Below, one piece after another: positions 21,676 through 32,471 of a stretch of DNA of 40,144 nucleotides (its first letter is position 1; each line of letters begins with the position of its first letter). Where the stretch lies: assembly GCA_900617975.1 (NCBI GenBank), contig UZAE01000090.1, forward strand, positions 1 through 40,144, in the 5' to 3' direction. Source of the DNA: Rodentolepis nana. Its lineage: Eukaryota; Platyhelminthes; Cestoda; Cyclophyllidea; Hymenolepididae. The notes beneath the pieces are model-generated. The model was not told the DNA's origin. It searched no databases and saw only the letters and a program-made list of their open reading frames with translations. The translations under genes and the position numbers were made by a program.

Positions 21676-22299
21676 ATGAAAGCTGGTGATGTATGTTCTA
21701 TTATTAAATATTTTAGCATTTAGCTTCCAATTTATGGAGGTTTAGTAGATGAGAAGAAGGAATATGTTCTCGTCCCTAAACCAGATTCGAAAATTCGTTC
21801 TTATTTATACAGCATTATTACCCCCACTCGCCAATCCATTGTCGATTGGTATGGAACAGCGGAGGTAAACCTTTTAAAAAAGTTAATCTTCTTAGTCAAA
21901 TTCACAAAAATCTGTGAAATTCGTGGTTGAAAAATCAATGAGTTTGTTAATCTGTTTTTGATTAATCAACTTCTCCAGGCGTTTATAAACACATTGAAGA
22001 TGATCCTGTAATCCTCGCAAGGGGTGGCTTCATTACTGTTTGTGGTTTGGGCGGTATTGTACTCGGTAGTAAAGGTATCTCACTTTCTTTCTTTTGTCTC
22101 ATAATTAGGTGGTGTTTTGCGCCAAATTGCTTACGGTTGCCTCGGGGCCGGTGGTGGAACTGTGATGTGTTATCCTAATTGTTCCCTCAAAGCAATAAAT
22201 TATGCTTGGGATGCAGGCACTGGGAAGTTGTTAGAATCTACAGAGATGGTCAAGCGAAAGTTTAAAGGTACTTTAAAGGTCCTTATCCATTTTTCTTAG
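21676..22299 (+). CDS. APOOL: MICOS complex subunit MIC26/MIC27 (apolipoprotein O family)
   Basis: This is an inner mitochondrial membrane protein of the complex that forms crista junctions. Proposed exons are 21676-21690, 21724-21864, 21979-22074 and 22109-22299. The mature region begins KAGD-LPIYGGLVDEKKEYVL, matching the LPIY segment of vertebrate APOOL. It continues with a first hydrophobic/helical segment (YSIITPTRQSIVDWYGTA), GVYKHIEDDPVILARGGFIT, and glycine-rich membrane segments (VCGLGGIVLGSKGG, YGCLGAGGGTVMCYPN), as in the family. Introns 1 and 3 are only 33 and 34 nt. Anomaly: the canonical donor at 21865 leaves phase 0, but exon 3 needs one carried base to read GVYKH. Either a base is missing or wrong here or splicing is non-standard. 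The C-terminus is uncertain: the frame runs to TAG at 22297-22299, but a donor at 22268 with acceptor 22344 would end the protein after KFKE. Either way it is shorter than the vertebrate protein. Confidence 0.78.
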
Positions 22300-23263
22300 T
22301 TTCATAAACATTCTAGTCCTTACCTTACACCCTTTTCATTTTAGAGTAAATCGTGGCAGTTGTGATAAATTTACCATTTCTCATACAGGGAGTTTTTTTC
22401 AACTGTCCAAATTGTATTTCTTTGTTACATCCATATTTATGCCTTTTAAAATGGAATTAGTGGAATTGGTTTTGTACTTCGTAGAACTCGGTAGTAATTA
22501 TATTGTAGATTCTCTTTATGAAGTATTTGGCTTTTGAATACCTAAATTTTCGCGAACTTTATCTTTATTATTATACTTTAGGAAGGTCTTTTAAATCGGT
22601 TATCTTGATAGAGAAACTGTTGACAACTCTAGCACAGTGTTATCCTGCCGCTAGGTATTCGTAATCCGCTGCCTCTTTTTATTGGTTTTAATCCTTCATA
22701 TCTTTCTGACACTATAGCATATTTTGTAATTGTTATGTGAATTCTCGTGATAGTTTACGCGTTTTTTATCATGAATTTCAATGACTAGTATGGTCAATAC
22801 TCATGGAATTTTAAGGGTTAAGAAATTCGCATTCTCCAAGTGGACCTTTAACAAAATTTGATAGGCTTATTGGAATTGTGCAAATTTCCGTCGAATTGCT
22901 TCACTTGACCTAAGTCCAATGTTATCATAATGCGATGTACGGTGCATATTGGTGGGAGTACGTGACATTAAAGCCTCGTCAGTATATTTTAGAAGGTTGG
23001 CTTTGAAGAACGGGAAGTCTCCTTTAACCGTAATAAGCTTTCTTGAATTTAGAGTTGCGGGAGCAGGGTGGGATGGAGAACTTATATTGGTTATTATAAA
23101 AAGTACTTAGAGTAGAGGGTAACTAGGGATTGAGAGTAGCTATTGTGTGTTTGCTTTAGTCATCAGGAGTTCAATTACCGAAGATATGGAAATAGAATTG
23201 GAGACCTCGTACACGCAAGCTAAAAGCATGAGATAGTCCATATTTCTATTGTAAGCTTTATTT

Positions 23264-23276
23264 TCGCACAAAATAT
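23264..23276. repeat. Target-site duplication, left copy, of retroposon copy 4
   Basis: TCGCACAAAATAT, matched by TCGCACATAATAT at 23591-23603 (one mismatch in 13). Confidence 0.75.
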
Positions 23277-23590
23277 TTATTTCAAATGGCGGACTTTATG
23301 ACACTTATCATTAGCCTTTAGCTGACTTCGGACTTCACAGAAGGGAGGAACATCAAAGTGATCAAAAGTGAGGAGGGGGAACAGAAGAGTGATTTAAAGA
23401 TGCAAAAGAGACAGACAGACACAAAGGCAGAGAAAAGGTAAGATTAGTACGGTGGAAGTGGTCAAATATGCATACATCTGGGTGGTGGTAGTTTGAAGTC
23501 ATTAGTCAACTGCCGGTTTATAGATTTTTTGCCGTATGAGAATACGTTGCCCAGGTTGCACCACGTGGAGGCAAGTCTATCGGACACCCC
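23277..23590 (-). mobile_element. Ribozyme-headed short retroposon, copy 4
   Basis: A 314-bp minus-strand copy with head, CT-rich middle and tail as in copy 1, lying between the MICOS and atlastin genes. The 13-bp imperfect target duplication ends exactly at the ribozyme's first G at 23590. Confidence 0.85.
23520..23590 (-). ncRNA. HDV-like ribozyme fold, copy 4 (one mismatch each in P1 and P2)
   Basis: From 23590 on the minus strand: P1 GGGGTGT with GCAACCT (one mismatch), P2 ATAGACTT with AAATCTAT (one mismatch), P3 GCC with GGT, L3 TCCACGT, GGGCAAC, P4 CGTAT-TCTC-ATACG, and GGCAAA. The P4 loop differs from copy 1 while the stem is kept, as expected for a structured RNA, although one such change is weak evidence. 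Confidence 0.65.
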
Positions 23591-23603
23591 TCGCACATAA
23601 TAT
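23591..23603. repeat. Target-site duplication, right copy, of retroposon copy 4
   Basis: TCGCACATAATAT; see 23264-23276. Confidence 0.75.
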
Positions 23604-24669
23604 AGAATTTGCTAGGTTGTTCTTCACTTACGAAAAGCGCATTTCTCATTAGCACATCGAATTAGGTTGATAATTTTTGTATCTCGCAAATTTGAAAAGT
23701 GAAATGGATTGCTACACTAATTACATGTCTGTAAAGACTCTAGAACTAGCTAAGCTACCACCACCGCATCTTAACTACAGTCTGAGCGAATGAGACTACT
23801 TGTCCGGCAGTGAATGTGTCGTGTGTCCCACAAAGGTAACCAACTCAACCCCCCCCCCCTTCCTGACAGAGCAGATATGTGTAAAGTTATGTTTCGTCGT
23901 GATTATTGTTAGGTACATGTCTTCTGGAAAATTTTACACAGTTTGTGATCAATTTACAATTTTCGGTTATTTAATGAAGACTTCAAGACATGATCCTTGT
24001 TGCTAACAGTCCCAACCAATTATAAGACTGTTTTTTCGTTTGTGCTTTGTGAGCCTTTTGAATGATTTTACAACCAGATTCCAGTTTAATTTGACAACAT
24101 AAATCCACGCCCAATTGCAAAGGTTCATTTATTAATGCGCATATGGAATGCATAATGTATAAAAGAAACTTAGGAGCAAAATTCTCATTTTCTGAACTGA
24201 TTGAAAAATACACTATATTGGGCTATAAATGGCACATGACAATGAATGGACCTTTGCATTCTAATCTTCATTGATTATATTACAGTTACTGAATCAGAAA
24301 TAGAAAGAACTGAAATTAGGCAACATTAGCTGCGTGTAAATACTAGGTAACAAGTTTTGAAAAAGTCAAAAATAAATTTCAAATTTATTAACTGAAATTA
24401 AGTAACTTGAAGTATTTAAGCTTTTTACGGTAGCTGGACTCAATGCTGAAAAAAATTGACGCGAGATAAGAAAGGAATATATATAATGCCTGACAAATAA
24501 GATAATAATAATTTATTTTAGTTTAAATTAAAAATAATTATTAAAAAATAAAATAATGTTATGTTAAGCCCATATTCGATCTAAGCTACAAATCATATTT
24601 TAATAATCTATATACACTCTGCTCTAATTGAAATTCAGTTTCTAGGTTAATTTACTTCTACCATTGGCC

Positions 24670-27600
24670 ATGAGTGAATTTAAAGGCGAACCTTTGCAAG
24701 TTATTACTACAACAGGTACTGACAAGGGGAATTCCACTGAGCTTGTTGAAAGTGCTCTTTCGAGAATTCTACTAGACAAGCGCGTGAAAAATAAGAAAGT
24801 CGTTGTGGTTTCCGTTGTGGGCACTTTTCGCAAGGGGAAATCGTTCCTCCTTGATTTCTTCTTACGTTATATGTATTCTAATGATAAATCCAATTGGCTT
24901 GGTGATCCGAACGAACCACTAACTGGGTTTCATTGGCGTGGAGGTGCTGATAGGGACACCACTGGAATTTACATGTGGAGTGAACCATTTCTTATTACTA
25001 TTCCCTCCGGAGAAGAGGTAGCGGTTATTTTCCTCGATACACAAGGGTCATTTGATTGCCGTGCTAATATGAAACAATCCGCTACCATTTTTGCCTTGAG
25101 CACAATGCTGAGCAGCAAGGAAATATTTAATATTAAGGATAATTTACAAGAGGATTACTTGCAGCACCTACAATTTTTTACGGAGTATGGTAGGATTGCT
25201 CTTGAATCCGGATATGCTCAAACCCCCTTCCAGGTATTTCCCTTAAAACTACTATCATTTTCCTATTTTAAAAATTATTTTTGCTTTATTTGCTTCCAAA
25301 TTTCAGCATCTTGAGTTCTTAATTCGGGATTGGGCTTTTGCTTACGAGTATCCTTTTGGCAGGAAAGGAGGAATGGATCTCCTTAATAAACGTCTCGAAG
25401 TAAGTTCTCCTTTTTAAATTTTTGATTGAAATCTTTTCCAAGCTTAAATATGCTGTTTTGATCGAATGAATTGAATATGATATTTTCTGTTAAGTAGATG
25501 TGTATTGATGTTATTAAGTGAACTCTTTGCGACACCTTTTATATCACTTCTTATGTTCAAATTTTACCGTAATTTTCAATTTTTTGAGAAGTCGATTTTT
25601 GAAGATTTATCTACCATGAATAAATTCCCACTTTGGCTGATAATACATCATTTAATAATTATTTATTGCCAACCTCTCTTCTCTTTCCATGCTTTATGTT
25701 CCTGTTCTTCCCCTTTTATGATATCCTCCCCCCCCCCCCCCAGTACGGCATATTCTGAATGATTCGAGAATATCTGCAGTTAAAGTTGTTTTGACCTCAC
25801 CTACTTCAATCTTGTTGATTTAGGGTACTAAGCAAATGAGTAAGCGTGGTTAAATCCCATAATGTTGCCCTGGCGACGTTAAGTGTTTGAAATATTTTTC
25901 TTGAAAGGGCCTGGAGCTATTAATACCCAACCTTGCTTTTGCTGTACTGTTTTGTTGGTATTAGCCGATTCGCAATTATTTTGGTCTTTTAGGGTACCAG
26001 TCCCAGATTTTTGTACATTAAGGAATTCCCTTTATCGTGTTGTTTTCAAATACGAGTACAAAATTTACTATTAGGTTGGCAACTAAGTCGTTGCCGATTT
26101 CAAATAAGAAGGCAAATTCGGAATTTTTGTCTAAAAATATAACTTTATTCAATTAGATATTGGCCGCTCTTGTCGATGACCTTTTCCCATCGTTCTGGCA
26201 GAGTAAAAATTCCCCGTTCGTAAAATGTTTGGTCTTTGCTATTAAAAAACTGAATTAGGTGTGATCCGACATCATCCGCGTTGTTAAAAATTTTACCATT
26301 TAAAGAGTTTTGCATGGAACGAAACAAGTGGTAATCCGAAGGCGCAAGGTCAGGGCTATATGGTGGGTGTGACAAAACAAAATAAAACATCCCAACCCAG
26401 TTGCAATAATTTTTGCCGAGTAACCAAAGATGTGTAGGGCCTTGCGTTATCATGATGGAAAACAACACCCTTCCGATTTGATAATGCCGGCCGCTTATCT
26501 TCAATTGCATCCTTCTTTCAGTTTTTCGAGTTGTTCAACATACACATTTGAATTTATCGTTTGGTTCTGCGGCATGAGTTCAAAATACAAAATTCCTTTG
26601 TGATCCCACCAGACTCACAGCATAATCTTTTTTTGGTGAATCTCTGCTTTTGATACTGTTTGGGCTGGTTGATCTTGCTTCACGCATGATCTCTTGCGAG
26701 TAACATTGTTATAAACTATCCACTTTTCGTCGCCAGTAACTAGGTTCTTCACAAATGGATCATTCTCATTGCGTTTCAGTAGCGGCGAATCACAGATGCT
26801 AATCCGTTGCGTCAAATGAATTTCCTTTAACTGGTGAGGGATCCAAAAATCAAGTTTCTTGACATAACCAAGGGTTTTTAATTTTTTTCAATGCATGTAT
26901 GCGACACATTGAGCTTCTCTGCAATACCTCGTGTTGTGCTGTGACGATTTGAATCGATAATGGCCTTGATATGGGTTTCATCCACTTCGACTGGGCGGCC
27001 AGACCGTTGTGAATTTTTCAGTGAAAAATCACCGGAACGAAATCTTTCAAACCAATTTCGACACTGCCTTTCTTCCTCACGGCTTCATCTCCATATACGG
27101 CACATAACTTCTTTTGCGCTTGCGATGCGTTCTTGCCTTCTCGGAAGTAATACAATAAAATGTGTCGGAAGTGCTCGTCCTGTTCTTTCATTTTTAAATT
27201 GGGATAAAAACAAAACTAAAGAACTGAACAAAAAAATTTTTTACTAATTAACCTAGAAAAAAATATAGGTTAGATGCTCTGGCCACGTTAACAGAACAAA
27301 AGAAAGTATAGAGTGAATATGTCAACAAAAACGGCAATGACTCCAAAAAGGTGATTTCGATGACAGAAAAATTGTGCTTTTCTTATATATCCATTTTTAG
27401 CATTAATTCCTCTTTGTGTTTAATAGGATATTCATTTTGTGTTTGACGACATCGTTATGAATTCAATAGTACCATTTTTAGTATATGTATGGGCGAAAAA
27501 AATAAATTTTGGGAGTGAATTTTGGAAGCTATTATCTTTTGATTCTACACATTGTGCAGCTGTTTTTATGAGAAATGCGTTTTCTTTAAACTCTCCTTTT

Positions 27601-28230
27601 CATCAAAAATACTCATTACATTTGTCCAATCTCATGACTTATGACTTAACTGATATATACACACAGTAGATGCGCTCCACCGAGGCAAAAATGAATCTAC
27701 ATGTATACCTACCCATTTTTCTTCTACACTTTAGGTCGATGATGATACTCCCAAGGAGAACGTTCTTCTGCGATCCCACATCAAATCCTGTTTCGCTGAC
27801 CTCCAGTGCTATTTGATGCCGCATCCGGGTCTCACTGTAGCCGGCAGTCCCACGTTCAATGGACGCCTTGCTGATATTGATACCAATTTTATTGATCAGC
27901 TACGAGACTATGTTCCAAGTATACTTTCGCCCGAGTCTCTCACCGTGAAAAGTATTAACGGGCAGCCTGTCACTTGTGGGGAACTCATGGAATTCTTTCG
28001 CGCCTACATGAAAATTTTCCAAAGTGATGAACTACCCCAACCCGTGTCCATGTATGAAGCAACGGCCGAAGTTAATAATCTGAATGCTTGCAATAGGAGT
28101 CGGAATCTCTATGTGCAGGAGATGAATGAGGTGAGTGGCGTAGGTATTAAACGCATGACCTCATTTGATCCAGCTAAACTCTGCTATTCTAACAGTACCA
28201 TTACTACCGTGATTGGTGAAATGGGCGGTC

Positions 28231-28273
<43 letters not shown>

Positions 28274-31200
28274 ATAGGGCTAGCGAGTCTTCATCTAAAC
28301 TTCTGTTTCGCCTGACATAAAGTTAAAGATTGGAATAAATTTCATCTGTACTACAGACCGGGAGTATTTTCCTTTGGAATCAACAGATCTCCCCGTGTTT
28401 AAGTTGAGACGTATTCTTTTTCAGTAGAAATACTTTCATTTCACTCAGTTCTCATTACGAGGTCATTAGGATGTTTGAGTTTTGTTGAGCAACTGCGCAA
28501 TTGCCCATTGGCTATACTTATAGTTGATCGATGATGACAGTGGTCGAGCGTAAACATCTGAAAACATGCATGCATGAAGCATTAGAATCGGTTGAAACGA
28601 TTGTTGCGAATGTTTTTGTATCCATATATGAAAACTTTCGTAGCTCTAATCTTTTCGTATAGCAATGAATGATAAATGATTTTTTTACCTTTGGCTGCAC
28701 ATTTCCTTACTGTGTTAAGATTTCAGCCAATGACATCTTTTCCTTTCATTGCACTTTCTGTAGGATATAAACATGTCTGGTGCACCTTAAGAAAATTACT
28801 AATATATACAGGTATTTTTGATGTTATTGTCCAATTCTTATGTCTTTTATTGCGCTTGGTTGGTCGACAGATGGTATTTCAATGGATGTGGATTTATTGC
28901 TCCTAGCAGGTGAGAAATTTTGTAGTTTTTATCATCTCATAAAATAAATAAGATGTGAAGATTGAGTTTCATAATGGTTGAAATGGGTTTTGGTTATTAG
29001 ATTGTGTATTACTTCTTCATTACCTCTCATTGTATTTCAGTAATGCTCACTTTTTGTTGTTTTCAAGATAAATTGAGTTTGACTTACAGATTGGCTTTAC
29101 TGTGGTTTGTGTCCTTAACATTTCTATTTATGAATTTAATTGAGTACATATAACTTTAGGTATGCGGACCTCGTAAAGCGTATGTGTCAAACAAGGTGGT
29201 TGATGATGCTCATCAACGTTGTCAGGAGAAAGCCTTGAAGGAGTTCAGGCGGTCTCCTAAAATGGGTGGAGAAGATCTAGCCGAAGGCTACGAAAAGAAG
29301 CTGATTCAGGAGATTGAGGAACTCTACATGAACTACAAGATGTCCAATCAAAATAAGAACACTGTTGAGGTGAGTGGTATCTTACTGTGTACTTATTTGT
29401 ACAATGTCGACCTAGTTTTGAACCTGCACGTCAACTTAACAGATTTAGAGCTTTAATTCGGTCGACTAGGTTGGTTGCGTTTGTTGTACAAAAGCTTCTA
29501 TGGTATGATTATGTAGATTTATTTTGTCAAAATTTGCGTACAATTATAGTAATGTTGTTTTCTCAGTAAATTTCTCTGGGAAAATTGAATTGACTTGACG
29601 AAGGTGTCTTCAACCAGAGTAAGCTGGTCTCCCCAAAAATGTTATAGAGCAGACTGCTTTGACTGCTAACAGACGAAAATCAGGGCGTAAGGAATTATGA
29701 CTTTTCTAAATTGTAGGGTACAACAGCAGTTGGAATGCGAGTATGACAGTGTGTGTGTGAGAGGGAGAGAGAGAGAGAGGAGTGTAGATCATGAGAAAGA
29801 GCTAGCGACGAACGAAACTGATGAACGTAGGTTTAGTGAAATTGCTGCGATTTTGCACTTTGTGTCTTAAAGCTCGCGTGCGGGGGAAAACCCTGCCGAA
29901 ATGACTGATTCATCACAATCCCCAAACGGGTAACAATCGGTAGTTGCCAACCTACAACTTCATTTCGTCACGTGGGTTATAAAATGCAGTAATTGCACTT
30001 AGTCCTAGCATTCGAAAGTAAGATAATGATTCTTGCGTAAAAGGACATCTACATTAGCATGTGGTTGAAGAAATCATTGTGAAAAAAACATCTTGGAATC
30101 AATAATTTGGCTCTGTTCGTTGTTTAAGTCTTCTTATTTCTAATTCTTACACGCCATTTTTCTCCTTGTTCCTGGTGGCTCAATAAAAGCCTCGTTGTTA
30201 GCTGTTTTGATTGACGATTAATGATCACGCAATGTCAAAGTCTTCATTTAAAATAAACTGAGAGATAGAATTTATCTATTAGAACTGAAAATATGCGTTT
30301 CGGTCTTCTATGCTAACAATTAGGTTCTTTTGTTTCACTCTCTTTGTAGCACTTCAAGACGCCCATGGTGTTGGTAACCATTCTCTTCTTATTTTACTTT
30401 TTGACTGGTGTCTTGGATGCTGTTGGCCTCTCTATGATCTCCAACCTCCTACTCATTCCTTTCTGGCTGCTGCTGACAGCTCTTGGTACGTGGATCTTTG
30501 TACGCTGTACTGGAAGTGCGACGGAAATCGGCGAGCAGATTGATAATGTGGCGCAGTCGCTTGTGGATTATGTAAGTTACTTCTCAGTTTTATGTTCTCA
30601 TCTTGGTGGCGGTGTTGTTTGCCAAATGGAAGAGGTGGGCAAGGAATTCCTTGATGAGCAAGAACTTGTGTTAGTTTTTCGAGGTGCCTGACTAACATAA
30701 ACTCGCTTTTTTATAAAACCTACCAACATATGCACGTATCTATCCAAGATATCTCCACTGTCCTTGGGATTTATTTTATGACATGAATCTAACTCATTGG
30801 TCAACGTGTACGTCTTCCAAATCAGAGGTCACAGGATCGATGTCTATCGGCGCGAATCCAACAGTTTTGGTGACGACCAGTAGATGTTGTAGGATGTGTT
30901 TCTCGTAGGGAAAGCTCCGGGAAACCATCCTTCTTTCCAAATCGATTATAGTGAAGATAAACCTCTTAATGGTATTTCTTGAAAATCTAATTTAACCTTG
31001 ACCGACGTTTTCAGTTACGCTTGTAAATGCAGACTGATAGGTGTTCAAAGTGTTTTATTCTTTTTTAAGAAGAGTCTTGGATTGACAAGTCAACTGCTAT
31101 CGATTTCAATGTAAATCAAAATAACTATTGTTTTTTTCTTCCTATTTGAGGAAAATTATTCATATCCTTGCTTCACTAATTCAAACATGTCGTTAAAATA

Positions 31201-32471
31201 AATGATTATAAAGTTGGGGACTAAGTATATGTTTTACGGTCTTTCTGACAGCTTCAAACAAATGGGGAAGTCAATCTTAATTTATTTCCATCATATTATT
31301 TTTCATTTTCCCAATCGTTTGCCAGTGTGGGCAATTTTGTCAGAATGCATAGTATTTTAAATGCTTGTATATTTGTGGAGAAGCACTATCGAGGCCATGT
31401 AAATAAGGCGATAAAAAAGGAAAAGAAACTGTGTGACTTATCTCTCCTAGGTAAAAATGTTATGTATGTGGAGAAAAACATTGAATGGAGTTTGCTTAGG
31501 CGGTTAAAAGGAGTTCTATCGCGATATTTCCAGCATAATGTGATATTTAGCCTGAAGGTGATATTTTGGAGAATGCTAATGGTCTATTTTAAGGATCAAA
31601 ATTAATTGTGCTTTGCGAAGTTAAATTTCAGCCTTTTTGGGCAAAAATGACCAATCTCGAGTACTATTAGCAGTTTGGAGAATAAAAAGACTATTTTAGT
31701 TCTTTCTCATTTTTCATTATTGCAGTGGCAGATGATACCGTATTCTGACAACTGATGAGTAGCAGATGCTGTCTAGTATGCCATGGTCGATTAATAACAT
31801 GTCTTTCAGAACCATCACTTTTTGTGATAAGCCAAATACTAATGAGATTTGTGCCTTAGGTTAACCCTGTAGCATGATACTCCATAATGTGTGAAGTTGA
31901 GATAAGTGGCTCATTTTCTTTAATTGAGTTAAAACTTCATTAATACTTCAAATGGATTGTCCACGAACAGTGTCTAACTGCCGAGTTGGGATTTAACGGA
32001 AGCAGCAACTTTTCCCAATTGAGAAGACCTTCACTTGAGTTGAACCATTGATGTATTTGACAAAGGTAAAAGAAGAATAGTTTGGATTGTTTCGGGAGAT
32101 GTGAAATTAGAAGGGAACAATCATCAGAGTTGAGCAAATGGAAACCAGGTTAAGGAAAATGGTATATATTTAGAGAGTTAATTCTATGTGTTATTCGGCC
32201 ATCGGTAACCCATCAGTAAAATTGGCTGATGACTGGAACAGCGAAGTAAGGAGCCAATATGGTGAACTGCTACCGATCTTCGGTTCTATCTCCTATCTGG
32301 TGATGATTTTGATTGTTGTGCCTAGTTTCAATTTCGAATCCTCTCGAAAAGAGGCTAGATGTATTTGATTTACCTTACACCGATTTATGCTTTCAGGTGT
32401 TTGTTCCAGCAGTGGCAAGAGTTGGTCAAAGTGTTGCGGAGAAAGCAATGGGGGTTTCACCTCAAGTTTAA
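24670..32471 (+). CDS. atl: Atlastin, ER membrane-fusion GTPase (519 aa)
   Basis: This dynamin-superfamily GTPase tethers and fuses ER tubules. Six exons are all in phase 0: 24670-25233, 25307-25399, 27735-28130, 29160-29369, 30350-30571 and 32397-32471. The GTPase motifs are the P-loop GTFRKGKS (residues 51-58), switch I RDTTG (95-99), G3 DTQG (123-126) and the atlastin G4 motif RD at 195-196 in [15 protein letters not shown]. Exons 3-4 encode the three-helix middle domain ([20 protein letters not shown]). Exon 5 carries the two-segment membrane hairpin (about 426-446 and 452-471). Exon 6 encodes a short 24-residue tail ([17 protein letters not shown]) that fits the amphipathic fusion-promoting helix. 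The start ATG directly precedes [10 protein letters not shown] and is the first plausible one. The second intron (25400-27734) holds an antisense mariner; an (AT)n tract begins about 100 bp after exon 3. Possible poly(A) signals are ATTAAA at 32732 and AATAAA at 32969. Confidence 0.95.
25728..25741 (+). repeat. C14 homopolymer tract
   Basis: Fourteen consecutive C in atlastin intron 2. Other C tracts of 11 lie at 11758-11768, 23849-23859 and 36521-36531. Confidence 0.9.
26071..27256 (-). mobile_element. Decayed mariner (Tc1/mariner) DNA transposon
   Basis: The left end reads TTAGGTTGGCAACTAAGTCG, a typical mariner terminal sequence. The right end (about 27243-27256, ACTAATTAACCTAG) is a degraded inverted match. 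The left flank carries TA as expected for the target dinucleotide. Between them the minus strand encodes a broken mariner transposase. The element is antisense within intron 2 of atlastin. Confidence 0.88.
26145..27191 (-). pseudogene. Mariner transposase pseudogene (DD34D family)
   Basis: The putative start is at 27191 ([20 protein letters not shown]). It is followed by the DNA-binding region ([24 protein letters not shown]) and then the catalytic domain with [13 protein letters not shown] (first Asp), HHDNARP (second Asp) and [13 protein letters not shown] (third Asp). It ends [16 protein letters not shown]. These segments fall in different frames: a stop follows the IEKN segment near 26885, one frame change lies between about 26510 and 26615, and another lies between the second and third Asp. 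No functional enzyme can be made. Confidence 0.88.
28233..28268. repeat. (AT)n microsatellite
   Basis: About 36 nt of perfect AT repeat in atlastin intron 3, starting 103 bp after the exon 3 donor. Confidence 0.95.
29745..29780. repeat. (GT)n(GA)n compound microsatellite
   Basis: GTGTGTGTGAGAGGGAGAGA-type low-complexity DNA inside atlastin intron 4. Confidence 0.8.

Larger units (their letters stand above)
22300..24669. other. Intergenic region upstream of atlastin
   Basis: It contains retroposon copy 4 (23277-23590), a C11 tract (23849-23859) and a very AT-rich stretch at about 24480-24560. I see no gene in the rest. The promoter of atlastin is expected within the last few hundred bases, but I cannot place it. 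Confidence 0.6.

Noticed and set aside
27813..28274. Open frame running from atlastin exon 3 into the (AT)n tract (YIYIYIY peptide)
   Set aside because: The exon ends at the donor GTGAGT at 28131. The rest is intron read-through.
30770..30900. Possible tRNA-like or SINE promoter box (GGATCGATG..., GCGCGAATCC)
   Set aside because: No A box at suitable spacing, no cloverleaf, and no second copy in the window.
31751..31785. CTGATGAG motif suggesting a hammerhead ribozyme
   Set aside because: No GAAA box or flanking stems follow at the required spacing.
32186..32368. Open frame of 60 codons just before the last atlastin exon, a possible alternative C-terminus
   Set aside because: It is not joined to acceptor and donor sites in phase, has no atlastin similarity, and is short enough to occur by chance.
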